This document shows positions 11,979-22,950 of a DNA stretch of 64,000 nucleotides, piece after piece. Origin of the DNA: Malachius bipustulatus. Lineage: Eukaryota; Arthropoda; Insecta; Coleoptera; Melyridae. Every line of letters starts with the position of its first letter. Positions within the stretch are counted from its first letter, which is position 1. The translations under genes were made by a program, and so were the position numbers. Under the pieces are notes generated by a model, which saw only the letters and a program-made list of their open reading frames with translations, was not told the origin of the DNA and searched no databases. The DNA is taken from assembly GCA_910589415.1 (NCBI GenBank), contig OU342630.1, positions 50,810,012-50,874,011 of the forward strand, written 5' to 3'.

Positions 11979-12071
11979 TTTATTAACTTATTCTTCCCTT
12001 CCTTTTTGTTCCAGATAGGTACACCTATTATTCCAATTTATTATATTCACTTTCCAATTGGAAATAATTAT

Positions 12072-12085
12072 CTGGGCCCATAACC
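12072..12085 (-). promoter_or_regulatory. Primer-binding site for initiator tRNA-Met (anticodon arm)
   Basis: Directly inside the 5' LTR, the - strand reads GGTTATGGGCCCAG. This is complementary to the anticodon stem-loop of insect initiator tRNA-Met. Priming by a tRNA-Met half cleaved in the anticodon region is the known mode for Copia elements. Confidence 0.8.
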
Positions 12086-12207
12086 TGTGAGCTGAGTCAC
12101 ACGCAGTGGAGAATAAAATGAATAAACAGTGATAATTGCTTTAGTAGTTTAATTATTATTAACAGGACTAATTGATTGACGACAAAGTAAATTCACAAAA
12201 ACAACTA

Positions 12208-13704
12208 TACACCGTTCACTTATTATAAAAGAATTGGGTTATGGTGTAGGGTGATAGAAATCACTGGGTATAACCGCTGTCAATCATTGGCTGGAGTTTG
12301 GTTATGTCTCTTTTTTATGAGGTTGAAGTTTTATGGCAAGGAACAGGACATAGTTGCCAGATGGATTTTTGATATTTTTGGTATTCTTATTATATTTATA
12401 TTTGAATCTTTGGGGGCTTTTTATTTTGAATCATTGTCACATATTGCAATCTTTAACTAGAACGCAATGTCGCTGGATCTAAGATCTTAAAATCTTTAGC
12501 TTTTCATAAGAGTTTGAGAAAAAGGTTATCATGTAATTTTGCCAAGTTAGGAAAATACACAAATGTACTTTTTGAATTATAAAATAAAAAACTTGAATCA
12601 ATTATATTAATTTACTTTTAATAAATACATAGCAGGTAATTAAAATATATCGGTACGTTTATTAAAATATTAAAATATAGGTACGTAAATGAAAAATATT
12701 TTTCGTCAATTCGTCGGTTATTCGGTATCGTAGTAGTGTGTCGGAAACCAGCCAAAGATTCTGGACTTCTGGCTTCTGGCCCAAAATTATCCCCCATTTT
12801 CAATAACCGCTACTGCATCCTGCTTAGAATCAGAATCATCTTCAGCGCTCTGATTTTAATAAGATTTTCACCATGTCCATTTGTTTCGTCCAGTCCTCCG
12901 AAATAAGTGTTTCACAATGATTATATTAATTTTGTCACATGTCAGGTGTACTTACATTTTGAAAGCTCTTCAAGACATACATTCTTTACTTTATCCTTAG
13001 AGGGAAGCTGCTAATTTACGTGCTTGTATAGTGAAGTTTACAATACCCCCATGTCATTTCGATTGGGTTGTATTGAAATAGATTATTGCAAATGCAAATC
13101 TTCCGGAAACACAAAAATTCCATAATCAGTGCCTGTTTTATGTGGGCTGCCCAAGGGTGTAATATCAAATTTGTCTTGTCTAATAATACTTGCTAATGCC
13201 ACGGTCTGACTACTATAAGAGACAGTAATTACCAGCAATTTAGCAGATACAGATACACATAGTCAATACTTACATTCCAAATATATTTCACCTTCTGAAT
13301 GACTTAAATGTTTGCTCAAGTTTGGACTTTCTGGATCTTAATCATTGAAATGCTTTCTTAATGCGGATTTATTCATCTTAGAGATATTATTTTCGTCATT
13401 TTGCTCTTTTGAAATTTAAAATGTCAAAAATTTAATAATTTTATTTGTCAGTTTGAGAAAAATTGATCAGAGTAAAAAATCATCCTAGATAGATATCCTA
13501 CTACTAAAACTTCAATTTGACAACATGGCTGTTAATCAGCTGAGACACTTTGAGTGATTTGACAAATGTCAGTCTATACTTAACCTTTAATATCTCGATC
13601 AGCTGATATTGTCAATCGAGATCTAGGGAGTTTTCATTTTTGCAAACCTAAAAACAAAAGTTCATGGCCACCTAATAGTTCTTTTTTAATATGTGAACGG
13701 TGTA
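12208..13704. mobile_element. Tc1/mariner-like element inserted in the Copia LTR
   Basis: This 1,497-bp insert has perfect 12-bp inverted ends (TACACCGTTCAC / GTGAACGGTGTA) and a TA duplication (12206-12207 and 13705-13706). The uninterrupted LTR at 7737-7996 confirms both boundaries exactly. The interior carries a decayed transposase on the - strand (12842-13075). Its right-hand 200 bp recur at 803-1016. Confidence 0.85.
12842..13075 (-). pseudogene. Degenerate Tc1/mariner-superfamily transposase, C-terminal part
   Basis: Read on the - strand, the segment starts with YNPIEMTWGYCK, the signature around the last catalytic acidic residue of DDE_3 (IS630/Tc1/mariner) transposases. Farther along, HCETLISEDWTKQMD and VKILLKSER resemble the C-terminal helix where such enzymes carry a conserved Trp. 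The parts lie in different frames with stops between them, so no protein is made. The TA target duplication agrees with the assignment. Confidence 0.6.
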
Positions 13705-13901
13705 TAGGTATGTGTGATGATTGTTGTTCTCGTAACATGAGTATCGTACATGAGTGTAATGGAAAAAGACCATTGACATAAACATGACAGTTGACATTAG
13801 TATTATACAGAAGAACAGAACTATACAGAATTGCTATGTCAACAAGATTGACATCGGTGTTACGTTAACAACGCCAAATGATATTTTCTAGCATACGACC
13901 C

Positions 13902-14159
13902 TTAATAACAAATAATTAATTATGTGAATTTTTAGACATTTTTGTATGTTCATGGAAAATCTGACGTTTATGAAGTTAAATTTGACATTCCCAACTTTTT
14001 TCCCAACTTTTTGTGAGAATGAGAATGCGCTACCCTAGTAAAGCGGTAATACAGGTTCCCTACGATTTAGTGGGCGGGCGCGGGACTGAATACTGATGAG
14101 TGAAAATTCAGGACCACATTTACGACGTCAACTTCTTCTGATTTAGATTTTGGTATTTT
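13902..14159. other. Short intergenic stretch holding the 14028-14072 inverted repeat copy
   Basis: No gene is seen. The segment at 14028-14072 is the inverted counterpart of 1373-1423. The last 8 bp (14152-14159, GGTATTTT) are the left target duplication of the hAT-like MITE. Confidence 0.5.
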
Positions 14160-14559
14160 CTTAGACCATGTACACAGATAGACACGCCGCTAACTCTCCG
14201 AGCTGAAGCAATCATGTACGTGTGCTGTGACGTCAGAGTGTGGCATCATCTGCTAAGAGCGCGCAGCGGCGTTCTATAACTTATGTTTCATTTCAGTTAA
14301 TTTAAACACATAATTTACTGATCAAGCTATTTATTGTAGACATAAATGTTTACATGTTCGACACAACATTATTCAAATAGGTAGATAGATATTATTAGGT
14401 AAATTGTTATTATGTAAAGTGAAACTTCTGTTAGATTCGTGTCTATAAATTAATATTATCTTGTAAAAATCGTTTTTAGTAAACCGTAAAAAATAATTAA
14501 ATTTTTTTCTGATTATTAAATTAAATTAAATTAATTAAATTCTGTGTACATGGTCTAAG
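14160..14559. mobile_element. hAT-like MITE, 400 bp, perfect ends
   Basis: The ends are perfect 19-bp inverted repeats (CTTAGACCATGTACACAGA at 14160-14178, its complement at 14541-14559). They are flanked by a perfect 8-bp duplication GGTATTTT (14152-14159 and 14560-14567). Eight-bp duplications point to the hAT superfamily, with P elements as the main alternative. The element is too short for a transposase. Confidence 0.85.
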
Positions 14560-14567
14560 GGTATTTT

Positions 14568-15237
14568 AGCTTGTTTGTAAGCTGTTTATAGCCAGCTCAT
14601 TACAACGTCAACTTCAAATTTCAACTAAATCACGACGACTGACAACAATGGTAATGAAACAAAGTTATATAATAATGAATTATTAAATCAATTACAGCAA
14701 TCCGATTGTTGAAAAACTGAAAAACAATAATGCTTTCTGAACGCGACACATTTGCCCTAATGGTATGGTGAAGACAGAGACATCGATGTTTCAGTGGCCA
14801 TTTACATCTCATCAGTCTGTCACATCACCACCACCAGAGGAGTGTGCCGATCAGAAACAAACAATGACAATGTCATCGGTTTGTTTATTCGGAACCATTT
14901 TCACTTAGCCTAACCCAGTGACGCCACCCTTGACGTGTAATGGCTGAGCTGCTACAGAGTGAGGCCAAGACACTCCGTATTTGCATCGATACTCGAGTAT
15001 TCGACAGGATGACAGGACGAGGACGACAGGAGAGAACAAAAAAAAAAGAAGATGCAAGATTAAAAATAAATATAAATATAAATATAAATGAAAATAATAA
15101 AATGTAAATAAAACATTTATTTTTCATTTGATCACTGCATTGTATAAATAAGTGGGTATTATAAGTACTGTTAATATTAAGGAATAATAATACATATACT
15201 TATTGTTTCTTATTCTTATTCATAATATTTACAAAAA
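14568..15237. other. 5' flank of INTS15
   Basis: No coding region is recognised. A short TATAAA-type microsatellite occurs at about 15066-15089. The INTS15 promoter must lie here, but no convincing TATA box stands out. Confidence 0.5.
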
Positions 15238-16453
15238 ATGTCTTCATCGGAGATCAATTTAAAACAAAGTCTTCGAAAAACAGAGTTTCCTCTTTGTTCA
15301 AAGGAAGCTCTAAGTAAAATTGGTAAGTTCTTACTTCTTATCACTAACCCAAGTAAAACACTCAGTACATTTTCTTCATTATTTCTTTACAGGGGACTTA
15401 ATATGCGGCAGAAACGTTAGCATCAAAAACATGGACTTGGCCCTCGATTTGATGTCAGAGTTTGTTTTCTGTGAAATTGACCGAAGAGGCAACAAGAGAA
15501 CATCTCAGATCACCGCTCTAAGCGAACTGCACCTATTGGAAATCCTGTTCGATTTTTTCGTCAAACAGAAAAACGAAGTTGTCAAAAATACGGTGTTCTT
15601 ATCACTTTTCAGTGGCACCACTGTGGTGATGCGGTTTGCGGTGCTAAGCAAGCTGGTATCACTGGCAGTGGGAGTCCCGTCCGCGTCAATCTTGACTTCA
15701 GCCAGCACCTGGATGCAGCAACTGGGGAATACGTCGAATAATAGCGTCAAGTTGGCAGAAGCGATAGTAAAAGATTACTTCTATCTAGTTCCGAATCCAG
15801 TTGAAAGGCTAAAAGTTCTACCCCAAATCTGTCCTCAATTTACTGCTAATTTTCTAACGGCTATCGCTGAGAACTATTTTATTGACAACAAGAAAGATCA
15901 GATATTTCCACCTGATAGTTTATTGGAGACGATAACACTCTGGGTAGGTAATTAATTATATTCAATTTATATTTAATCTTCATATTAATTTCATTTATAG
16001 ATAATGGAGAACAGCTCACTGTGTATAGCAGCCCAACAAAGACAAAGTGTGCTCCCTGTAGGAGCTATCGCAATGGAATGCACCACGCCCATAGCAGGTT
16101 TATTACGCTGGTGTGTTGTTGCTCCGCTCTATAACCAGAACTCTAAACTGTACAGCCAGCTACACTTGGCTTTATTGCAAAGTATCTTGGAAATTCCCAG
16201 CTCAGCATCACCTAAAGCTATCTGGTCACAGCACCTAAGTGTTCCTGTCAGACTAATTTTAATTTTGGGTAAACAAAGGGATGAGAATATGTGCGCCAAT
16301 TTACAATTGGCAGTTGATAGATACGCACAGGCGGTGCAGGTTGCTTTGTATGTTAACTGCGTGTATGGAAAGGTGGAAGATTTGTTGATTCAATTACAAA
16401 AATTACCCCATAATAAGTTATTAAGTATCATTATAGACACACATAAGAAATAA
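15238..16453 (+). CDS. INTS15: Integrator complex subunit 15 (C7orf26 homologue)
   Basis: Three exons, 15238-15322, 15393-15943 and 16001-16453, join in phase to 1,089 nt and 362 residues. Introns of 70 and 57 nt have GTAAGT/CAG and GTAGGT/TAG borders. The protein aligns by eye with C7orf26 along its length: a start ending in KEALSKI, the stretch LHLLEILFDFF, VKLAEAIVKDYF followed by LVPN, SLLETITLW at the second junction, PIAGLLRWCVVAPL and AVDRYAQAVQVALY, with PHNKLLSIII near the end. Human INTS15 is longer because of a Pro/His-rich tail that is absent here. Integrator is a nuclear complex that cleaves snRNA 3' ends and attenuates paused transcription. INTS15 is reported to join its INTS10/13/14 module. 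The fold is expected to be helical. Confidence 0.92.
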
Positions 16454-16500
16454 AAATGTTTGTACCGGTTATATTTAAGTTATTTGTATATAGAATTGAA

Positions 16501-16506
16501 AATAAA
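16501..16506 (+). terminator. INTS15 poly(A) signal
   Basis: AATAAA lies 48 nt after the stop codon, in an AT-rich 3' UTR. Confidence 0.65.
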
Positions 16507-16643
16507 AAAGTTTTTATAATTATTAGATTCTAGTTTTTAATTAATTTTCTATATCAATCTCAAAAGGGCTGCACTTTTGATCAAATTGCAGATTCTTCAC
16601 TAAAAGGTAGTTCAATTATTGACGGGGCAATATTAAGCTATTA

Positions 16644-16990
16644 CAGTCTTTTTCTATTGGTTTTCCTCTTTTGTCAATTGCTTTTCCTTATTTGTCAAAT
16701 AAGTTTCCCATTTATTAAACGTCAGTTTGATTTTTCAATTCAAATTCCTCTTTTGTCAAATGAGATCCCTTTTACATCAAATTGTTTTCCAATGTGTATG
16801 TTACTGTCACTGTACGTAAATGGGAAAAGCAATTGAAATCAGTGAAACTGATTTGACATAAATGGAAATTGATTGCTAAATCAATGACTATATCAAATAC
16901 ACTATTTGCTATAATCATTGATAGATAGAAAAATATCATTATTTGACAAATAAGGAAAAGTAATTGACAAAAGAGGAAAACCAAAAGATT
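16644..16990. mobile_element. TA-flanked MITE (CAGTCTTTTTC family), copy 1
   Basis: About 350 bp have long imperfect inverted ends: TTTTCCTCTTTTGTCAATTG on the left and its complement on the right, flanked by TA. The arms carry repeated TTTTGTCAA / TTGACAAA words. A second copy lies at 25642-25960 in the first ERMP1 intron. No coding capacity. Confidence 0.8.
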
Positions 16991-17064
16991 GTAAGTAGGG
17001 CTAGGGCTAGGTAAGGGTTTTTCTGGTTTTATAAAAATTTATTTAATAAATAAAAACAATCAAA

Positions 17065-17904
17065 TCAATACGGTTTAAATTTTCTCTGACTTTTTAATAA
17101 CTCGACTTTCTTCTTTTCTTCTTCATATTTCTTCTTCAACTCGGCCACAGCCTTCATTTTGCTTTCCCTAATTTGGAAAGGATAAAAATTCTTCAACTCT
17201 TTCTTTTTACTCTTGATCTGCGACTTCATGTTCACGTGATTCTGTAAACTCTGCTTCCTCGACAAACCGGGCTTTCTACCCTTTTTCGTCACGACTTGCC
17301 ACCCTTCGTCGTCCACCGTTTCTTTTTCCTGTAAACTCTTTTCTTTCGACTTGCTATAATTTTCCATAAATTCTTTCACCCTCTGTTGAAGAACGTCGTG
17401 ATCCAACAACGAACCGTTGTATTCCTGCACCCACTTTTTAACACCCGTCAGAACAGGTTCTTTCTCCGTTGACAGAGGTTTAAGACTGTCGAATTTCAAA
17501 CACGCTAGCATACTGTCTCTTTTAACAAACACAATGTGGGCTGTCTTGAACCCACGCTGTGTCTCACTTCCTGAATTCTTTTGGAAAATCACAGACTGAA
17601 CTTTACCGGCTCCTGAGAACACTCTCTTCAAACTGTTCACTGTCGCCAAGGGTGGGATGTTCAGGACGTACAGTGACCTCCCTGGAGGAATTTCATCGTC
17701 GTGTTTTCTAACCGCGTGCTCCTTGATGAAGATCTCATGTGCACTGGTACTGTTTGCGGAAAACTTCAATTTAAGAACTGAAATCAAAATTTTCTTTTAG
17801 AAATCGACCCTAATGTGTCAGTGAGGTTGATAAAAGATTACTATTACAAGCGTAATATTACCTTTAAATCCATTTAGGGAGTTGGATCTACAAATTGAAT
17901 CCAT
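17065..17904 (-). CDS. RRP7A: Ribosomal RNA-processing protein 7 (RRP7A homologue)
   Basis: There are two exons on the - strand. The first (17904-17862) encodes 14 residues, MDSICRSNSLNGFK; the second is 17777-17065. An 84-nt GT-AG intron splits a Val codon. Together they give 756 nt and 251 residues, close to the human 280. An RRM-like domain has RNP2-like LYVLNIPP, then the loop SLKRVFSGAGKVQSV and RNP1-like FKTAHIVFV. DDEGWQVVTKKGRKP leads into the RRP7 C-terminal domain, with NFYPFQIRESK and the final ELLKSQRKFKPY-like block, the most conserved part of the family. RRP7 acts in the nucleolus in the small-subunit processome, in 18S rRNA maturation. A - strand AATAAA lies at 17043-17038. The gene is tail-to-tail with INTS15. 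Confidence 0.93.
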
Positions 17905-18379
17905 GTTCTATTTCTTGTAAAGAAAAATTAGTAAAATTATTATAAACAATTCATTCACCGTAAATAATTCAAAAACTCCACGCTTTACAACTGTTAGGTT
18001 AGGTTAACTGTTGATGATAATGAAAATTATGACATATAATGTAAACATAAATACAATGACATCTGTCAATACTCAGATGTCATTCAAAGTGAAAATACAT
18101 GTAACTAGAGTCCCTAAACATTAAAATGTATTTATTTTATTTGATGCAATTTTGATTTCACCGATACCAATCGAAATGAAAACATTTCTGCAAATTCTAG
18201 CAATCTTTTTTCGTCACAATTAAACATGCACCTTAGCAATGATGAAGTTTAATACCGACAGTATACAGAAACCGAAAAGAAGTATTTCGCAGTAGGTATT
18301 AGTTTATTATCTAATAATAATTAAAATTCATTCTGAAATTATTTGCCACGATCGTGAATTAATCAGTGAAAGGTAATTA
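17905..18379. other. 5' flank of RRP7A
   Basis: AT-rich and without a coding region. It should hold the RRP7A promoter, but no core element is clear. Confidence 0.45.
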
Positions 18380-18860
18380 TACAGGGTGTTAAGAAAATGA
18401 CAGATAAACTCTTCAGTACATTGTAGGGGACAGTGGGGACACTCAGTAAAGTACGGGAAAAATAATTTTTAAAAATCCAGAGCTACATTTTAAAAGATAT
18501 AAGCAAAATATTGAACAATAAATTTGGCAACGTGTCAAGGTATCAAAACCGTTGTTGCCAAATGCTTTTTTTTCAGCATCTTAGAAAAGAAAGAAAAATC
18601 TTATTAAATTTTTCAAGCCAGTAATACATCTTAAGCAATTTTTTTTATTCATAACGATTAAAGTACCCTTTTTCATATCTGTAAAATCATCTATTTTTTG
18701 CGAATACCGAAAAACAAAGATAGTAAAATGTAAACTTTCACATTTTTTATCTCGCCAAATTGAAGACCAGAATTTTTTAAATTATTTTTCCCGTACTCTA
18801 CTGAGTGTCCCCCTACAATGTACTGAAGAGTTTATCCGTCATTTTCTTAACACCCTGTGT
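18380..18860. mobile_element. Foldback element starting TACAGGGTGTTAAG, copy A
   Basis: Long inverted arms (about 18380-18470 and 18780-18860) share TACAGGGTGTTAAGAAAATG, ACTCTTCAGTACATTGTAGG and a following GTACGGGAAAAATAA block. The flanks suggest a TA target. A second copy is at 46980-47524. Non-coding. Confidence 0.8.
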
Positions 18861-19371
18861 ATCAAGTATTTTCTTAATAATTTAACAAATTACAGAATTC
18901 CAAAAAATAAATTTTGTTCCCTGTCATCAGGCACCAAGACCACAGTAGCATATTATGGGAGTGTCAATTTGGGGAAAAACCTCTTTCGTCGCCGTTATTA
19001 TTAGTAGAAGCTGGAAAGAATTTATCGACATCGCTATAATATTTTCCTAATAATTAGTAATTTTTGTGAGCTGTTTATGCTGAAACTAACTATTTTTTAA
19101 CAGAAAAGTTTACTCTATCTATTTTTGATTGAGTTTTTTTTTTTTAAATAGTACGTCTTTACAGGTATATACATTATAGGCTGGATTCGCTTGATGAACC
19201 ATAAAATATTTTTGTGAAAACAAGCTCTAGAAAATAAAGTACATAGCAAAGCACCCTTTTGTGACTTTAACATACCAGCAATGTACTGTTTGAATCAAAT
19301 TGTTATGTTATTTAATGATATAACATATTATAGATGAAATTAGGACATGGTTTCAAGCAATAATTATACGT

Positions 19372-20150
19372 ATACAGGGTGATATACACAGTCGATGGTA
19401 CCTTAGACGTTTAGGGGAAACGAGTCATTGGATTTTTCTGAAAATTTAGTCACTTGAATAATTGGCTTTGCTCTATGATCTAAAATATTTTTGCATTGCG
19501 ACGTTGCCGCTTATTTAGAAAAATTGCAACATCGCTGATATTTTAAATGAGACACTCTGTATATTATTGCATTTTGGGATTCGCTATTGTTTTCCGGTTA
19601 TTTTTGTATAAACACTCCTATACCCATTTTTAGCAGTTTTCGAGGAATTAAATAATTTCGTTACTTTTTAGTAAAAAAAAAAACTAAAAACTATTTAGGA
19701 ATAGGATAACGTGTTACATCATTTGAAAGGAATTCTAACTGTCTCTTAGAATATTTGGCAACATAATACAGAGGGCCCTCCATTTAAAAAACCGCACTTT
19801 TCATAATTTTTGTATGCAGCGGTAAGTGCACAATTTTTGAACGACCTGTATAACGCAGAACGATTTTTTTGCGTAGAACTAATAGAGAGGACATTGGCAA
19901 ATTATATCCAAAATTTTAGTTTACTACAAATCAAAGCACCGCAATAATAAACATTTTGGAGCCATGCTTTGACTAAAAAGTAACGAAATTATTTAATTCC
20001 TTGAAAACTGCTAAAAATTAGGTGTATAGGAGTGTTCATACAAAAATAACCGGCAAACAATAGCGAACCCAAAAACGCAATAATATACAGGTGTCTCACT
20101 TAAAATATCAATAACGTTGTTGCACTTTTTCGAAATAATAGCGGCAACTT
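19372..20150. mobile_element. Foldback element with ~170-bp arms
   Basis: The block at about 19500-19680 (CGCTATTGTTTTCCGGTTAT, AGTTTTCGAGGAATTAAAT) returns inverted at 19975-20150. The left side starts with TACAGGGTGAT. The centre is unrelated AT-rich DNA with no coding. Confidence 0.65.
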
Positions 20151-20159
20151 ATTTCGATA

Positions 20160-21894
20160 AACAGGGTTATTCACGGTATACGCCACGGAAGATTATGGCC
20201 GTGTCTCTGGATTTTAGGATCTTTTTATTTTTGGAGTGGATAGAGACCCGGCAGAGGTACGTTTTAAAATTATATTCATAATGTACAGGGTGTCCCAAAA
20301 GCATGAAACATATCAAAGTTATGTTTTTTTAAATGGAATGCTCCTATGTTATTGCATTTTTAGATTGTCTGAGAAGAGAAAATAAGATTGGTTGTTACAG
20401 TTGGTGTTTAAATTCAGAAGTTTGTGAGTTTAAACACGTGAAAATCGTCATTTTTCAAGTTCAAGGCCCTATACAACGAAAACGGTTCAAGATAGAGAAA
20501 AACGGCTTACATACAGTGTGTGTCACAGGCATGGTACACCCCCTTTTTTTCTTTATTTTGGGAGATAATTTTTTGAAATTTGGTACGTCGCATATTCTCG
20601 ATAGAGCGCACTTTTTAGCAGAAAATTGAATTTTTTTCCATATTCGGTTTTTCCGGAAATGTTACCAACTTTTTATTTTTAAATTATCTATATTATTATA
20701 TTTTTGGATTCTATACATTTGTACGAATCCAACAATACCACATAAGTACCATTTTAAATGTCAAATTTGCTTTTATTTAATTTTTTATTTCTCAATTATA
20801 GTGTGCCATGACTTCAGTTGTGTTCGCCACAGATGCAAAATGGGTACACCAAAATGTCCCTTATTGGAAGTACTAGTAGAGATGGTACCTCGGTACCAAT
20901 ATGGTACCATTTGAAAAAAAATGAATTCAGCTCAAAAAATCATTCCGGTGCGCATTATTTATCCATAAATCACTTAATTTATTACTTTGAACAAAAATTC
21001 GATTTTTCTAGCATTAGATTATGATCCAATTGGAGTAAAACGAAATAGTCATGGCACACTATAATTGAGAAATAAAAAATTAAATAAAAACAAATTTGAC
21101 ATTTAAAATGGTACTTATGTGGCATTGTTGGATTCACACAAATATATAGAATCCAAAAATATAATAATATATAGGGTGTCCCATCTAAAAATAAAAAGTT
21201 GGTTACATTTCCGGAAAAACCGGATGTGGGAAAAAAATCCATTTTCTGCTAAAAAGTGCGCTCTATTGAGAATATTCGACGTACCAAATTTCAAAAAATT
21301 ATCTCCAAAAATAAAGAAAAAAAAGGGGGTGTACCATGCCTGTGACACACACTGTATGTCCCTATTTTAACTTTTCATGTAGGTACTATCCTATGGTGTA
21401 GAAACATTTGTACTTTCTTTGATTTCTTTATTTGTCGACGCGTGGAGAAATCTCAGAATTTTTCAAATTTTTTATCACCCTGTATAAACATTTCATCTAC
21501 ACATCATTGGATAGTACATGAAAAGTTAAAATAGGGACATGTAAGCCGTTTTTCTCTATCTTAAGCCGTTTTCCTTGTACAGGGCCTTGAAACTTGAAAA
21601 ATGACGATTTTCACTTGTTTATAACTCAAAAACTTCTGAATTTAAACACCAACTGTAAAAGCCAATCTTATTTTCTGTTCTCAGACAATCTAAAAATGCA
21701 ATAACATAGGAGCATTCCATTTAAAAAAACATAACTTTGATATGTTTCATGCTTTTGGGACATCCTGTACATTATGAATATAATTTTAAAACGTACCTCT
21801 GCCGGGTCTCTATCCACTCCAAAAATAAAAAGATCCTAAAATCCAGAGACACGGCCATTAATCTTCCGTGGCGCATACCGTGAATAACCCTGTA
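20160..21894. repeat. 1.7 kb foldback (arms of about 670 and 860 bp)
   Basis: The sequence from 20160 (CAGGGTTATTCACGGTATAC) to about 20830 returns as its reverse complement from about 21035 to 21894. The shared landmarks come in mirrored order: CAGAGACACGGCC, CTACCTCTGCCGGGT-like blocks, TTTTGGGACA, ACGTACCAAATTTC and TGCCATGAC/GTCATGGCA next to the centre. The spacer is about 200 bp. The right arm holds an extra inverted piece (21356-21540). Short open frames in both arms (starting at 20333, 21119 and elsewhere) are by-products of the repeat. Confidence 0.85.
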
Positions 21895-22019
21895 TATTTC
21901 GCAATATATATCACATCAACAAAAAACATGAATTATTTTGTAGTAAAAGTTCCGTAAAGTCATCCGCGTTACTTCTACAAGATGTCCTTTCAAATAAAAA
22001 AAAACGTGCTAGTGTGGCA

Positions 22020-22950
22020 CCATTTTAAGTCGCAGTTTTCAATCTAGGGAACTAAAATTTTCATAGGAGTAAGATATCCATAAGGAGTGGTCTGAGGTTG
22101 CATTTGAGCAAAATCGGTCAAGTCGTTTCAAAATGGTGGTCTTTTGGATCTTCGTACAAAAATTGAATTTTTTTAACTCCGGGCCAAGTAGATAGAAAAA
22201 AACTTTGAAAGTAAATTAATAGGATTGGAAATTTTTCCAACAAGAGAGATTTTCTAACAAAACACGTCGAACTTGACACGTTAGTGTAGAAGAAAATTGC
22301 ATAATTTCTAATAATAAGCAAGTGGCGTGGGTAGGAAAAGGGTAAAAAAATAATTATTTATGACCATATTTTTAAAGGAATAGAACTGAAATTTTTACAG
22401 TAGACAACTACACTAACAATCTTAACCATGAAATATTTCAAAAAGCAAAATAATAAAAATGACGGAGATATTCGAAATTTTTATTTCGAAATTTATGCTC
22501 TAAAACTTTTTACTTCGCTTTTACAGGATTACAGGTCGAAGTTTTCCATCTATATTAGGCGGGGACTGAAATATTTGTGGGAGTAAGATGTCCACACATG
22601 GAGTGGTGTGGTGTTGCATTTGAGCAAAATCGGTCGAGTCATTTCAAAATTTGTGGCCATTTAAATATTCGTAAAAACTGCTATGTATTATTATGTTGAA
22701 CGCATGCTATAATCAAAATAGAAAAAATACTTTGGAACTAAATTAACAGGATTGGAAGAACATTTATTGAACTTTTTATGTTCGTGAGTGTAAAAGAAAT
22801 GATTATTTGTATTAATATAGCCAGTGGCGTGAGTGAAAAAGGGTAAAAATGGCTACATTTCTATATAACGCACCATTTATGAGCACATTAAAGGAATTGA
22901 ACAGAAGTTTTGTAGAAGAGATGAGTTATATGCCAAATGTTAAGTCTGGA
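22020..22950 (+). repeat. Diverged direct duplication, period ~512 bp
   Basis: GAGCAAAATCGGTC with its flanks (GGAGTAAGATRTCC before, TTTCAAAAT after) occurs at about 22062-22165 and again at 22575-22680. Further matching words follow at the same spacing: ATTGGAA near 22215 and 22750, and AGTGGCGTG near 22321 and 22824. Two diverged tandem units, non-coding. Confidence 0.65.

Larger units (their letters stand above)
7737..13844 (-). mobile_element. Copia (Ty1/Copia-type) LTR retrotransposon
   Basis: This is an LTR retrotransposon on the - strand with two 260-bp LTRs (TGTGAG...TCAACA on +), 5-bp duplications AGATT, a tRNA primer site, a polypurine tract and gag and pol frames. The order protease, integrase, reverse transcriptase, RNase H is diagnostic for Copia. 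I read the two LTRs as identical once the later insertion at 12208-13704 is set aside, so the insertion is young. Gag and pol lie in overlapping frames, and part of the integrase zinc-binding region appears to be missing. Confidence 0.93.
12086..13844 (-). repeat. 5' LTR of the Copia element, interrupted
   Basis: The first 122 bp (12086-12207) and the last 138 bp (13707-13844) together match the intact LTR at 7737-7996. A 1.5 kb TA-flanked element sits between them. The LTR is followed by the second AGATT target duplication (13845-13849). With its promoter LTR split, the Copia element is probably silent. Confidence 0.9.
6075..13901 (+). mobile_element. PIF/Harbinger-like element, copy 4 (long form), split by a Copia element
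   Basis: The left part (6075-7736) matches copy 2. The final 52 bp (13850-13901) resume after the Copia insertion and end in the family's terminal inverted repeat followed by TTA (13902-13904). The Copia target duplication AGATT (7732-7736 and 13845-13849) marks the exact break. Without the insertion the copy would be about 1.7 kb. It carries no transposase. Confidence 0.85.

Noticed and set aside
9654..12018. + strand open frames at 9654-9872, 11226-11423 and 11743-12018
   Set aside because: They are antisense shadows of the Copia gag and pol frames, with biased composition and no motifs.
14100..14300. GC-rich patch with TGACGTCA-type site as a promoter or CpG island
   Set aside because: It lies inside the hAT-like MITE, with no evidence of a transcript start.
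20333..21370. Several 68-98 codon frames in the 20-21 kb region
   Set aside because: They lie in the two arms of the 20160-21894 foldback and mirror each other.
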